A stretch of DNA of 64,000 nt from Rhizobium sp. BK418 (GTDB taxonomy: Bacteria > Pseudomonadota > Alphaproteobacteria > Rhizobiales > Rhizobiaceae), in assembly GCF_004341105.1 (NCBI RefSeq), contig NZ_SLZK01000003.1, positions 372,001 to 436,000 of the forward strand, in the 5' to 3' direction. Made by a program: the position numbers and the translations under genes. Below, one piece after another: positions 27,542-36,824 of this stretch; position 1 is the stretch's first letter; every line of letters starts with the position of its first letter. Below the pieces are notes generated by a model that was not told the origin of the DNA, ran no database searches, and saw nothing but the letters and a program-made list of their open reading frames with translations.

Positions 27542-28615
27542 GTGCGCAAGAGCCCACCCTTCGATAGCCAGTATACTGCTGCCCGAGACCTTGCAGAGGC
27601 GATGGGCGGCGAGGCCGCTTATTGCGCCTCCTGTATCTCGAGCTTCGACGGCGATGGGACGCGCTCATCCGACGAGACGTTCCTCGAGCAGAATACACGC
27701 TTCCAGGCCTTCCTCAACGACAGCGCTACGCTCGATGCGCTGCTTGCGGAACTCGTCTTTTCGCTCGACCGGTTGACATCGAAGGTTTCGGCCGATCTCG
27801 ACAGTTTTCGCGGACTAACGCGACGCGAAAAGATAGCCGGGTGGTTCTCTCGACAGCGCATGTGGCGCATGCACAGCGCGCGGGTGCGCGAGGCGCCGGT
27901 CGTGGAGCAGCTGCTCGATCTGCTGACAAAATCCGATCTTCTGGCAATGCTGCTCGAAGGCCAGAGGCGGTCCCTTGTCGAGCGTCACAGGGGCGCGGAA
28001 CTCAGCCTCGTCGACATTGTCGAGCATCGGCGGCGGCTGGTCGACAAGATCGACATTGCGCGAATGCGTATGAAGGAGCTCAACGCCAAGGCATTGAACG
28101 CACAGGGCCGTATCGGCGTCTATGGCAACAAGGCTCATTGGGAGCAGATGGAGACGGAGCGTCAGGCGCTGATCGCCGAAGCCGAGCGAATTTCCGTCGA
28201 GGAACATGCAATGCGCGACGAGAGCCAGCGGCGCGAACGCTTCATCGGCATGTTCCAGGCTTTCGTCGACAGGCTGAACAGCCGCATCGCCGGCTGCAAC
28301 GTGCTCATCCGAAAGCTCTCGGTCGATACGGAGGAGCGGCTCATCATCTATCAGGCGCAGGTCGATACCGAGCGGCCGGGCACAAAGATGAGGATCAGAC
28401 CGGAGCTTTTTCCGAACATCGCTCCCTCCATCGCTCTTTTCGAGAAGGGCATGCTGGTGCCCCAGGATCTGGTTCAGCGCAAAAGTCGTGCCGACCAGGA
28501 ATTTGCCCGCAAATTCCCCGTTTATGCCGAGGAACGGTCCGATGCACCACTAATCGACGTGGTGCGCAAATCCCCCATGCTGGGGCTCGGATTCCTGCGT
28601 TCGCTGCGTTCCTGA
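27542..28615 (+). CDS. Uncharacterised helical protein
   Basis: The 357-residue product is not recognised. It is soluble, rich in charged residues and predicted helical, with a possible coiled-coil in the middle (DIVEHRRRLVDKIDIARMRMKELNAKALN and the following ~60 residues), and no signal peptide or membrane segment. Two Cys near the N-terminus (YCASC) could be a metal or redox pair. The start is decided by GGGAG 6 nt upstream of GTG 27542; an in-frame TTG at 27512 has no comparable site. A DUF2333 gene follows 150 bp later on the same strand, so a shared transcript and related role are possible. Confidence 0.7.
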   Translation: MRKSPPFDSQYTAARDLAEAMGGEAAYCASCISSFDGDGTRSSDETFLEQNTRFQAFLNDSATLDALLAELVFSLDRLTSKVSADLDSFRGLTRREKIAGWFSRQRMWRMHSARVREAPVVEQLLDLLTKSDLLAMLLEGQRRSLVERHRGAELSLVDIVEHRRRLVDKIDIARMRMKELNAKALNAQGRIGVYGNKAHWEQMETERQALIAEAERISVEEHAMRDESQRRERFIGMFQAFVDRLNSRIAGCNVLIRKLSVDTEERLIIYQAQVDTERPGTKMRIRPELFPNIAPSIALFEKGMLVPQDLVQRKSRADQEFARKFPVYAEERSDAPLIDVVRKSPMLGLGFLRSLRS

Positions 28616-28765
28616 CAGGCGACGAGGGAGGCACTCCTGTATCGTCGTGTCTGGCTCACGCATCGTTTGGCCGAAATATCCTTGTCCGTTGTTGTACTTG
28701 GACGATCGAGCGCATATGTGGATGGAAAGAGATATCCCCGTTTCGCCGCCTGACAGGAGACGACG

Positions 28766-29887
28766 ATGCTCGACCGGATTGCCGGTTTTTTCAAACTGAT
28801 CGGCCGGACGATCAGCCGATGGGTTCGCCTTTTTGCCGCCTGGGCCTTTTGGCCGTTCCTGGCCGCGCACGGATGGTACACTCGGCGGACGTGGCTCATC
28901 CGGCTGCCGATCCTGGCGTTTTTCGCGCTCCTCGTCGTTCTCTACGGCTATTTCATATGGCAGACGCAGATCTGGTCAAATTTCAACACTAGTTTCGTCG
29001 ATCAGTATCGTCTTTCTGATCGTAAGGTGCCGGCTGGGCAAGAAATTCCCGCGGCAGACGGGAGTGCTGCCAAGACCTGCCAGCGCTCGGCAATCGTCGA
29101 TGTCGCGGCGGACCTGACGGATTTCAACGTCAACCAGAATGCCTGGATATCATCGATGGTGCTCTATAAGATGGGCTTCTTCGGGGTCGACTGGGATCAC
29201 ACGCCCTTCCTTGACAACAAGGCATCTTTCCAGCGCGGCATCAACCAGGCCGTCCGCCGCACATCGGTGGAGCTTGTCGATACGCTGGGGCGTGTGCGCG
29301 GCACGTCCGGCATCAACAACGATCTGCAGAATGCGCGGGGCAATCTGCAGTTCGACGAATATAGCTGGTATTTCGGCCTCAGTCCTTTCGGACCGAAGAC
29401 GCCGACGCCAGCCTATTATCGTGCAGCGATCAACAGCCTGCGCAAGTTCAATACCGATCTGGCCGCCTGCAATGCGGTCTTCGACGGTCGCGCCGACAAC
29501 CTTATCCAGTTTATCGACCGTATCGCCAACGATCTAGGCAGCACGTCCGACATGCTGGCTGAGCGCTCGGAAAACCACAATCGCGGCTGGTTCGACACGC
29601 GTGCCGACGATCGCTTCTGGTTCGCCTATGGCCAGCTCTACGCGTATTACGCGATTCTTTCGGCGGCCCAGTCGGACTTCTCTCAGGTTGTGTCGGAGCG
29701 AAACCTCGGAGCAATTTTTGCTAGTACGACACGGCAATTCCAGGCGGCACTTCGCGTCCAGCCGGCGATCATTTCCAACGGACGCGAGGATGGCTGGATC
29801 ATGCCGAGCCATCTTGCGACGATGGGCTTCTATATATTGAGGGTACGTTCGAACCTCGTGGAAATCCGTGCCGTGCTCGACCGCTAG
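28766..29887 (+). CDS. DUF2333 family membrane protein
   Basis: The 373-residue product has a basic, aromatic N-terminus followed by one strong membrane anchor (residues ~47-66, LPILAFFALLVVLYGYFIW) and a large domain outside, with WSNFNTSFVDQYRL and ALRVQPAIISNGREDGWIMPSHLATMGFYI, as in the DUF2333 family of proteobacterial proteins. Function is unknown; likely an inner-membrane protein with a periplasmic domain. It follows the helical protein gene and precedes a convergent PAS gene. Confidence 0.75.
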   Translation: MLDRIAGFFKLIGRTISRWVRLFAAWAFWPFLAAHGWYTRRTWLIRLPILAFFALLVVLYGYFIWQTQIWSNFNTSFVDQYRLSDRKVPAGQEIPAADGSAAKTCQRSAIVDVAADLTDFNVNQNAWISSMVLYKMGFFGVDWDHTPFLDNKASFQRGINQAVRRTSVELVDTLGRVRGTSGINNDLQNARGNLQFDEYSWYFGLSPFGPKTPTPAYYRAAINSLRKFNTDLAACNAVFDGRADNLIQFIDRIANDLGSTSDMLAERSENHNRGWFDTRADDRFWFAYGQLYAYYAILSAAQSDFSQVVSERNLGAIFASTTRQFQAALRVQPAIISNGREDGWIMPSHLATMGFYILRVRSNLVEIRAVLDR

Positions 29888-29898
29888 GTCCATGCGGC

Positions 29899-30360
29899 TT
29901 AAGCCGGAGAGCCGCCGTCCTCGAAGCCGACGATGCGCATCTTCTCGACGAATTCATAGGTGATGCCGACAATGCCGCCGCCGCTGAGATCGTCGCGGAA
30001 CTGGCCGACGGTACGCACCATCTTGTAGCCGCCGAGCCTGTTGTCGACGCGATAGACGTAGTGGAAGCCGACCCTGTAAAGGCTTGCCTGCTCGAAAGTT
30101 TCGACGATCAGCAACCGGTCTTCTTCATGAATGCGCGACATGAGTTCGGTCAGATTGACCGGGCCTTCGCTGTAGGGAAGATCGAAAATCTGGTGGACGT
30201 CTTCGCTGGCGAAGAAATGCCCCGTCTCGAGGTTCATACGCCAGAAGCCGAAGAGGCGATAGGCGGCGAACATCGTCAGCGCTTCGGCATCGGTAATATC
30301 GATATGGGCTCGGGATTGCGGCCGATGCTCGGTGGCCGGCTGTTCGAAACGAAGAGGCAC
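29899..30360 (-). CDS. Stand-alone PAS-domain protein
   Basis: The 153-residue protein is essentially one PAS domain (residues ~30-145): FGFWRMNLETGHFFASEDVHQIFDLP, then a helical segment and YRVGFHYVYRVDN. There is no kinase, HTH or cyclase output domain, so it would sense a small ligand or redox state and act by protein contact. The start is GTG at 30360, preceded by AGGGGG. It lies 46 nt downstream of a LuxR-type regulator on the same strand, suggesting one operon and a joint sensory pathway. Confidence 0.75.
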   Translation of the reverse strand: MPLRFEQPATEHRPQSRAHIDITDAEALTMFAAYRLFGFWRMNLETGHFFASEDVHQIFDLPYSEGPVNLTELMSRIHEEDRLLIVETFEQASLYRVGFHYVYRVDNRLGGYKMVRTVGQFRDDLSGGGIVGITYEFVEKMRIVGFEDGGSPA

Positions 30361-30406
30361 GGTTTCCCCCTAATTCGGGATGACGCGCTGATTCTCTTCT
30401 GATTCC

Positions 30407-31132
30407 TCAGCTGATCAGCTTCAATCGGATGGCTTTTGCTACCAACTGGGTGCGGTTGACGCAATCGAGTTTTTTAATTGCGTTGGTCATATAGGCATTT
30501 ACCGTATGGTCCGAAAGCGCCAGGATCTGGCCGATCTCGATCGAGGTCTTGCCCTGCGCGGTCCAGCGCACAACCTCCAACTCACGCGCCGAAAGCGCAT
30601 TATGTGCGCTTTCCTCGTTGCGCTTGACAGCGTTGTAGGTATCAAGGGCGTAGAGAACGATCATCGCGAGTTCGTTGATTTCGCTCTGGCCGAGGGGTGC
30701 GCGCTCGCCAGCGAACCAAAAGACGAGGCGTTGCCCATCGGCGGAATTGATCGGCATCGCGAGGCCCGCCATCATGCGGCGCTGGAGCATCAAATTTCTG
30801 ATGTCGCCAGGAAAGGCTTGGGCATGGCCCGGATCGCTGAGGTGCCAGACCTGCGGTACGGCCGATTCCCTCATGCGGGCGGCAAAGGGACAGGCGCGCA
30901 ACATGTGTCCGCGGTCGAAATCCCTGATGTAAGAAGCTGGAAGCAAGCTCTCTATGATCAGCGGCTTGAGCAGCAGATCTTCCGGAGAGGGCGCGTTCAG
31001 CAGAGTGACATATTCAAAACCGAAAGCCGCCGCCAGCCTGCCAAGCGCTTGCGCAAACAGGCCGCGCGTACGCGCCACCGCCAATTCGTTTGACAGCAAG
31101 GACTGCCTTTCAGAGGTAGTCATGTAAGACAT
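30407..31132 (-). CDS. LuxR-family transcriptional regulator (orphan)
   Basis: The 241-residue product has an N-terminal region resembling autoinducer-binding domains (FGFEYVTLLN...; residues ~25-160) and a C-terminal LuxR helix-turn-helix (LSARELEVVRWTAQGKTSIEIGQIL, DHTVNAYMTNAIKKL). The Asp-Pro pair that contacts acyl-homoserine lactones in TraR is not evident, and no luxI-type synthase lies in the window, so it may be a LuxR solo with another ligand. ATG 31132 was chosen with GGGGG 6 nt upstream; a second ATG follows three codons later. Probably cotranscribed with the PAS gene. Confidence 0.82.
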   Translation of the reverse strand: MSYMTTSERQSLLSNELAVARTRGLFAQALGRLAAAFGFEYVTLLNAPSPEDLLLKPLIIESLLPASYIRDFDRGHMLRACPFAARMRESAVPQVWHLSDPGHAQAFPGDIRNLMLQRRMMAGLAMPINSADGQRLVFWFAGERAPLGQSEINELAMIVLYALDTYNAVKRNEESAHNALSARELEVVRWTAQGKTSIEIGQILALSDHTVNAYMTNAIKKLDCVNRTQLVAKAIRLKLIS

Positions 31133-31277
31133 TATATGCCCCCGCAAGTCTTCATGTTACCGCTATCAAATACATAAATCCGTATGCATGCTAGTGGTAA
31201 TTGACTTAGCACACACTGATTAATTCATTTCGTGAAAAATTAACCAGGCGAAAAACGCGTTTAAGTTGGTCTTTGCT

Positions 31278-31739
31278 CTATACAGGTAGAAGGGCGGTGC
31301 CCTTTACCTCTTCCATGACTGCATAGGTGTGCGTTTCGCGTACGCCGGGGAGAGAAAGAATCACTTCAGAGAGGAATTGACGATAAGCTTCCATCCCCGC
31401 CATGCGCGCCTTCACCAGATAGTCGAAGCCTCCTGCGACCATGTGACATTCCATGACGTCGTCGCTGCGTTTTACTGCGGCAGCAAAGGCATCAAAAACG
31501 TCAGGTGTGGTGCGATCAAGTTTAACCTGTACGAAGACGAGAAGATTTCGACCGAGCTTTTCCGGTGAAAGAATTGCCATGTAGCCGGTGATATAACCAT
31601 CCCGGGTCAGCCGTTTGACGCGTTCCGCCGTTGCCGTCGGCGACAGGTTGACGCGCTCGGCGAGCTCTATGTTCGAAAGCCGACCCTCCTTCTGCAATGC
31701 GCGGAGAATCTTGCGGTCGAGACGGTCAAGCTCTTTCAT
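31278..31739 (-). CDS. putR: Lrp/AsnC-family regulator of putA
   Basis: The 153-residue protein has an AsnC/Lrp HTH (LDRLDRKILRALQKEGRLSNIELAERVNLSPTATAERVKRL) and a C-terminal RAM ligand domain. It is divergent from putA across a ~110-bp gap, the layout of PutR, which in related alphaproteobacteria activates putA in response to proline. The ATG at 31739 is taken because the family opening KELDRLDRKIL begins there; longer in-frame sequence overlaps the promoter region. Confidence 0.88.
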   Translation of the reverse strand: MKELDRLDRKILRALQKEGRLSNIELAERVNLSPTATAERVKRLTRDGYITGYMAILSPEKLGRNLLVFVQVKLDRTTPDVFDAFAAAVKRSDDVMECHMVAGGFDYLVKARMAGMEAYRQFLSEVILSLPGVRETHTYAVMEEVKGTALLPV

Positions 31740-31851
31740 TTTTCGCGGCCTTTCACGCGGTCGGTAGGCAAAGATCATGCTGGCTGGCTTCAGTTTAGTG
31801 AAAAACGCCACGAATGAACAGCTATGTTGCCGAAATCACGGAGAACCCTTC

Positions 31852-34800
31852 ATGTCGACCCAGATTTCCACGCCTTTTACTCCATTCAACGCTCCATTTG
31901 CCGGTGACGACGATCGTCTGCTGCATGGTTTTGCCGAGGGCCTTCGCTTTTCAGCCGCGCAGGATATGGCGATCGACAACCGTGCGAGTGGCATGATCGA
32001 GGCGATCCGAAACAATTCCGGATCGATCGGCGGCGTGGAAGATTTCCTGCGGGAATATGGCCTTTCGACCAAGGAAGGTTTGGCACTGATGGTGCTTGCC
32101 GAGGCGCTGTTGCGCGTGCCCGACGCGCTGACGCAGGACAAGCTGATTGAGGACAAGCTCAAGGAGGGCGGCTGGAGCGAGCATGAGGGAAAGGCCGACA
32201 GCTGGTTCGTTTCGGCCTCGGCCTGGGCGCTCGGCCTTTCGGCTCGTATCATCCGCCCCGGCGAAACGCCTGAAGGCGTGGTGCGCGGCCTGGTCAAACG
32301 CATGGGTCTGCCGACAGTGCGCAATGCAACCAAGCAGGCCATGCGTTTCCTCGGCCATCATTTCGTGCTCGGCGAGACGATCAAGGATGCGCTGAACCGC
32401 GCGGCCAAAAGCGAAGAGAAGGGCTATCGCCACTCCTTCGACATGCTGGGCGAGGGAGCGCGCACGGCTGAGGACGCCAAGCGTTATTGGCAGTCCTACG
32501 CGATGGCGATCGAAGCAATCGGCGGCTGGATGGCGAAGAACGGCAAGGCCAAGGAGCTGCCCGACCGCATGGGCATCTCGGTCAAGCTCTCGGCGCTGCA
32601 TCCGCGCTATCTCGCCACCCATCGCGACCGGGTGATAAAGGAGCTCGTGCCCGATCTCCTGAAGCTTGCGCAGATGGCTAAGGCCCACCAGCTCAACTTT
32701 ACCATCGATGCCGAAGAGGCGGATCGGCTGGAACTGTCGCTCGACGTGATCGCGGCCGTGTTTTCCGATCCGTCGCTCGCCGGCTGGGATGGTTTCGGTC
32801 TCGCGATCCAGGCCTATCAGAAACGCGCTGTCGCCGTGATTGACTATATCGACGGGCTATGTGCAAAGCACGGCCGCCGCATGATGGTGCGCCTTGTCAA
32901 GGGCGCCTACTGGGATACCGAGGTCAAGCGGGCGCAGGAGCGCGGGCTCGACGATTATCCGGTCTGGACACGCAAGCAGGCGACGGACCTTTCCTATCTC
33001 GCCTGTGCGCAGCACATGCTCGCCAAGCGGGCGCGTATCTTCCCGCAATTTGCCACCCATAATGCTCTGACGGTTTCCACCATCCTGGAACTTGCCGGCA
33101 ATGACCGTTCCGGCTTCGAGTTCCAGCGCCTGCATGGCATGGGCGAGAGCCTCTACAATCACCTGCTGAATTCAAACGATCGCATCGCTTGCCGCATCTA
33201 TGCGCCAGTTGGCGGCTATCGCGATCTGCTCGCCTATCTCGTGCGCCGGCTTCTCGAAAACGGTGCCAATTCTTCTTTCGTCGCCATGGCCGGCGACAAG
33301 AACGTGCCGATCAAGGCACTGCTGGAGCGTCCGGCAGACAAGCTGGAATTCGATGTCGGCGCCTGCGCGCGTAACAGTAAGATTCCGATGCCGCTGCATC
33401 TCTATGGTAAGCGCAAGAACAGCGCCGGGCTGGAATTCGGCCACCGCGCAACGCTTGAGAAGCTGATGGGCAATATCAGCAAGGGCCTCGCCGCCATTTC
33501 GGCCACACCGCTCATCCCCGGCGTCGCAGCCAGTGGTGCGGATGTGCCCGTCATCTCGCCCTCCGATCATTCGAAGACCGTCGGCTCTGTCCGCAACGCC
33601 ACTACGGCGGATATCGACAAGGCCTTCGCTGTCGCAGGCAAGGGCTTCAAGAGCTGGTCGCGCCGCTCCGTCGAGGAGCGCGCATCGGCGCTGGAGCGCA
33701 TGGCCGATCTTATGGAGGAAAACCGCGACAGGCTGCTGGTGCTTCTGGCCGCAGAAGCCGGCAAGACGCTCGATGATGGCGTTGCCGAAGTACGCGAAGC
33801 CGTGGATTTCTGCCGCTATTATGCCGGCGAGGCGCGACGTCTATTCGGCACGGTGACCAAGATGCCGGGGCCGACCGGCGAGGACAATCGCTACCTCTGG
33901 CGCGGGCGCGGCGTCTTTGCCTGCATCTCGCCCTGGAATTTCCCGCTGGCGATCTTCCTCGGACAGATTTCGGCAGCCCTTGTTTCCGGCAATGCGGTGT
34001 TGGCAAAGCCTGCGCCGCAGACGCCGCTGATCGCCTATGAGGCGGTCAAGCTGTTCCACAAGGCCGGCGTGCCGGAAGAGGCACTGCTTTTTGTCCCCGG
34101 CGGTCCGGATGTCGGCGCTGCGATCACGGCGCATGCAGCCCTTGCTGGCGTAGCCTTCACCGGTTCGACGAAGACGGCCTGGGCGATCAACCGGGCGCTT
34201 GCCGCCAAGGACGGGCCGATCGTGCCGCTGATTGCCGAAACCGGTGGCCTCAACGCCATGGTGGTCGATGCAACCGCGCTCGGCGAGCAGGTGGCCGACG
34301 ACGTCGTCCTCTCGGCTTTCCGTTCCGCCGGCCAGCGCTGCTCGGCCCTCCGCCTGCTCTTCCTGCAGGAGGACGTCGCCGAACATATGACGCAGATGAT
34401 CGAGGGCGCTGCGCGTGAGCTGCAGCTCGGCGATCCCGCACTCGAAACCACCGATGTCGGCCCGATCATCGACGAGAAGCAGAAGGCGATGCTGGAAGCC
34501 CATATCGCCGATATGCAGAAAACACAGAAGGTGCGCTATGCCGGCAAGGCGCCTGATGGCGGCAGCTTCTTCGCACCGCATATTATCGAACTCGACAAGC
34601 CCGCGGCTTTGACCAAGGAAGTCTTCGGGCCTGTCCTGCATATCGTCAAATGGAAGGCGAAGGAGCTGCCGAAGGTCCTGCAGGATATCCAAGCCTCCGG
34701 CTACGGCTTGACGCTCGGCGTCCACAGCCGCATCGAATCCACGATCCGCACCGTCACCGATGCGCTCGATACCGGCAATGTCTATGTGAACCGCAACATG

Positions 34801-34968
34801 ATCGGCGCCGTCGTCGGCACCCAGCCTTTTGGTGGCTCGGGCCTGTCCGGAACCGGCTTCAAGGCTGGCGGCCCGGCCTATCTGCAGCGATTTGCACTTG
34901 AACAAGTGATCTCGGTAAACACCGCTGCCGCAGGCGGCAATGCCAGCCTGATCGCAATGGGGGAGTAA
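31852..34968 (+). CDS. putA: Bifunctional proline dehydrogenase / glutamate semialdehyde dehydrogenase
   Basis: The 1038-residue enzyme oxidises proline to glutamate in two steps. The N-terminal FAD-dependent proline dehydrogenase half (to ~residue 480) has YLACAQHMLAKRARIFPQFATHN and FQRLHGMGESLY; the C-terminal aldehyde dehydrogenase half has SPWNFPLAIF, Glu796 (IAETGGLN) and catalytic Cys830 (AGQRCSAL). The short form lacks the ribbon-helix-helix DNA-binding domain of E. coli PutA, which fits control by separate PutR. GGAGA lies upstream of ATG 31852. Product glutamate links to GlnII nitrogen metabolism. Confidence 0.96.
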   Translation: MSTQISTPFTPFNAPFAGDDDRLLHGFAEGLRFSAAQDMAIDNRASGMIEAIRNNSGSIGGVEDFLREYGLSTKEGLALMVLAEALLRVPDALTQDKLIEDKLKEGGWSEHEGKADSWFVSASAWALGLSARIIRPGETPEGVVRGLVKRMGLPTVRNATKQAMRFLGHHFVLGETIKDALNRAAKSEEKGYRHSFDMLGEGARTAEDAKRYWQSYAMAIEAIGGWMAKNGKAKELPDRMGISVKLSALHPRYLATHRDRVIKELVPDLLKLAQMAKAHQLNFTIDAEEADRLELSLDVIAAVFSDPSLAGWDGFGLAIQAYQKRAVAVIDYIDGLCAKHGRRMMVRLVKGAYWDTEVKRAQERGLDDYPVWTRKQATDLSYLACAQHMLAKRARIFPQFATHNALTVSTILELAGNDRSGFEFQRLHGMGESLYNHLLNSNDRIACRIYAPVGGYRDLLAYLVRRLLENGANSSFVAMAGDKNVPIKALLERPADKLEFDVGACARNSKIPMPLHLYGKRKNSAGLEFGHRATLEKLMGNISKGLAAISATPLIPGVAASGADVPVISPSDHSKTVGSVRNATTADIDKAFAVAGKGFKSWSRRSVEERASALERMADLMEENRDRLLVLLAAEAGKTLDDGVAEVREAVDFCRYYAGEARRLFGTVTKMPGPTGEDNRYLWRGRGVFACISPWNFPLAIFLGQISAALVSGNAVLAKPAPQTPLIAYEAVKLFHKAGVPEEALLFVPGGPDVGAAITAHAALAGVAFTGSTKTAWAINRALAAKDGPIVPLIAETGGLNAMVVDATALGEQVADDVVLSAFRSAGQRCSALRLLFLQEDVAEHMTQMIEGAARELQLGDPALETTDVGPIIDEKQKAMLEAHIADMQKTQKVRYAGKAPDGGSFFAPHIIELDKPAALTKEVFGPVLHIVKWKAKELPKVLQDIQASGYGLTLGVHSRIESTIRTVTDALDTGNVYVNRNMIGAVVGTQPFGGSGLSGTGFKAGGPAYLQRFALEQVISVNTAAAGGNASLIAMGE

Positions 34969-34977
34969 AGTAGGGTA

Positions 34978-35010
34978 CGGCAGCAAGCGTCGATATCTCG
35001 CTTGCTGCCG
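34978..35010 (+). terminator. Hairpin after putA
   Basis: A perfect 12-bp stem CGGCAGCAAGCG / CGCTTGCTGCCG with a 9-nt loop lies 10 nt after the putA stop. It is followed by CTTAATACAG, with few Ts, so termination may need help. Confidence 0.65.
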
Positions 35011-35061
35011 CTTAATACAGTTGCTAAGCGTATCAATAGATACAACTGAGGCGATCTAATC

Positions 35062-36738
35062 GTGCGTTTTGCAATTTTCTCTTCGATCAAGTATCTGTTT
35101 TCTCGAATAATACTTGTCTTACTTCTTTCCAGCCTCCCAATCGGTGCTGCGCTTTCGCAGGCTGCGGAGAAAAAGCAGTCAGAACATCCAGCCATGAGCT
35201 TCATCATTGTGCGCAGTTCTGTTTGCAAGGAAGACTGTCCGGAATGGATCTCGGCCGAGGGACGCATTACTTCCGATACACCCGCCCAAATGAGAAAGAT
35301 TCTCAAGAAGATCGGAAACAGGAAAATGCCGGTCGTATTCCGTTCGGAAGGCGGGGATGTGAACGCTGCCTATTCCATCGGACGAATGATCCGCAAGGCT
35401 GGGCTGGACACCGCTGTCGGTGGTACGAGGCTTGAGGGCTGCCCACCCGAGGATCTCCGTTGCATTGCTGGCATGGCGCGGAATGGCGCTTCAGCAGGAT
35501 CTACGTATTCGTATGGAGCGTATTGCGTTTCTGCATGCCCGCTGGCTTTGGCGGGTGGTGCGACGCGGGTTTCGTCCCAATGGGCCTACATCGGCGTTCA
35601 TCAGATAACCACCGTCTACAGCAAGATGCGCGTGTCCTATCGCATTGAATATAAGATGGTGAATGGGAAGAGGCAGGAAGTCTCTCGCAAGGAGATTGGC
35701 CGCAAGGTTACCGGGCAAAGCAGCTCCACCAAGCTAGGCAAAAAAGCTACCGCGACTCTGAAGGCCTATCTGAAAGAAATGGGAGTCAGCGACGACATCG
35801 TTGAGTTGATGATGAGTGCTGCACCCGACAGCATGGCGATGGTCGCGCCGACTGAAGCACTTCGGACGGGTCTGATCACGGATATGCTGGCTTACAACGA
35901 ATGGCCGGGCATGCCGCTCTGCGCGCAGGACGCAGCGGCGGATGCCGTATGCTACCGCCATCCGGGGCCCAAAGCGGTTGTCGCTGAGGCGCCGATTAAG
36001 CCTGCGACCGTATTCTCAAGCTATCCTGCGCCTAAAACCCATCCGATGGACTTTCTCCTGATGTACAATGGCAATTGCCAGGAAGAGTGCACACAGTGGA
36101 TCTCGGCGGATGGCGACATCATGCCAGATACACCGAGCCAGCTGGAAACGATCTTGAAGACGCTCGGCGACAGAAAATTGCCGATCGTCTTTCAGTCCTT
36201 TGGTGGCGACAAGGATGCAGCCTTCGCAATGGGGCGTATGATCCGAGCTGCAGGCCTCGATACGTCGATTGGTAGAACGCGCTTGCCGAATTGTCCGATG
36301 GAGGATCCGCGTTGCACGGCGAGCATGGCCAAAAGCGGGCCGACCGAGGGGGAAGTCTTTGCTGGTGGTGCGTACTGTTTTTCAAGCTGCACCCTTGCCT
36401 TCATGGGCGGAACGTCGCGGCTCGTGGGAAGGACATCCGCTCTTGGTCTCAGTCAGCCGGCGAGCAGGCTTACGGAGGCTGACCGCGAAAAATTCATCGC
36501 CTATTTCAGCGAGATGGGCGTTAGTCCAGAGGCCTTCGACACGATGATGATAACGCCGTCTTTCGGGAGAGGCGATATATATCCGCCTCAAGCGCTCAAG
36601 CTTGACATCATCGATGGCGTGATCCCCTACGATGAGGAGCCTGGCCTTCACTTCTGCGGACCGAACGCGAAGGAAAGCGTTCGGTGCCCCAGAGAATCCG
36701 AGGCGGTAATCGTTCCGGGTTCTGCTTCGGTTAACTGA
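35062..36738 (+). CDS. Exported tandem ClpP-like (COG3904-type) protein, one domain degenerate
   Basis: The 558-residue product has an N-terminal hydrophobic signal (IILVLLLSSLPIGAA) and two related domains, ~45-288 and ~330-540, each opening with Cys-rich x-EWISAxG / QWISADG and containing FxSxGGDxxAAxxxGRMIRxAGLDT. The family resembles periplasmic ClpP/crotonase-fold proteins. The first copy keeps a candidate Ser157 (YCVSACP) and His180 (GVHQ); the second keeps Ser441 (YCFSSCT) but has Ser464 where His should be. At least eight paired Cys suggest disulfides in the periplasm. The start is GTG at 35062, with GAGG about 11 nt upstream. No function is known; it stands alone after putA. Confidence 0.75.
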   Translation: MRFAIFSSIKYLFSRIILVLLLSSLPIGAALSQAAEKKQSEHPAMSFIIVRSSVCKEDCPEWISAEGRITSDTPAQMRKILKKIGNRKMPVVFRSEGGDVNAAYSIGRMIRKAGLDTAVGGTRLEGCPPEDLRCIAGMARNGASAGSTYSYGAYCVSACPLALAGGATRVSSQWAYIGVHQITTVYSKMRVSYRIEYKMVNGKRQEVSRKEIGRKVTGQSSSTKLGKKATATLKAYLKEMGVSDDIVELMMSAAPDSMAMVAPTEALRTGLITDMLAYNEWPGMPLCAQDAAADAVCYRHPGPKAVVAEAPIKPATVFSSYPAPKTHPMDFLLMYNGNCQEECTQWISADGDIMPDTPSQLETILKTLGDRKLPIVFQSFGGDKDAAFAMGRMIRAAGLDTSIGRTRLPNCPMEDPRCTASMAKSGPTEGEVFAGGAYCFSSCTLAFMGGTSRLVGRTSALGLSQPASRLTEADREKFIAYFSEMGVSPEAFDTMMITPSFGRGDIYPPQALKLDIIDGVIPYDEEPGLHFCGPNAKESVRCPRESEAVIVPGSASVN

Positions 36739-36758
36739 TACCGGATCTCCGAAAAGAG

Positions 36759-36778
36759 GCGCCGTCGCGACACGGCGC
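36759..36778. terminator. Bidirectional hairpin between convergent genes
   Basis: A 7-bp stem GCGCCGT / ACGGCGC with a 6-nt loop is followed by TTTG on the plus strand and by CTCTTTTC on the minus strand. It could end both the ClpP-like gene and the UPF0114 gene. Confidence 0.6.
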
Positions 36779-36824
36779 TTTGTTGCAACCCGTCCTTGCT
36801 AAATATTTCCGGCTTTATGCCGCT

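Noticed and set aside
35062..36738. Assembly artefact causing the duplicated halves
   Set aside because: The two halves differ at most positions and in length, so this is an old gene duplication, not a duplicated read.
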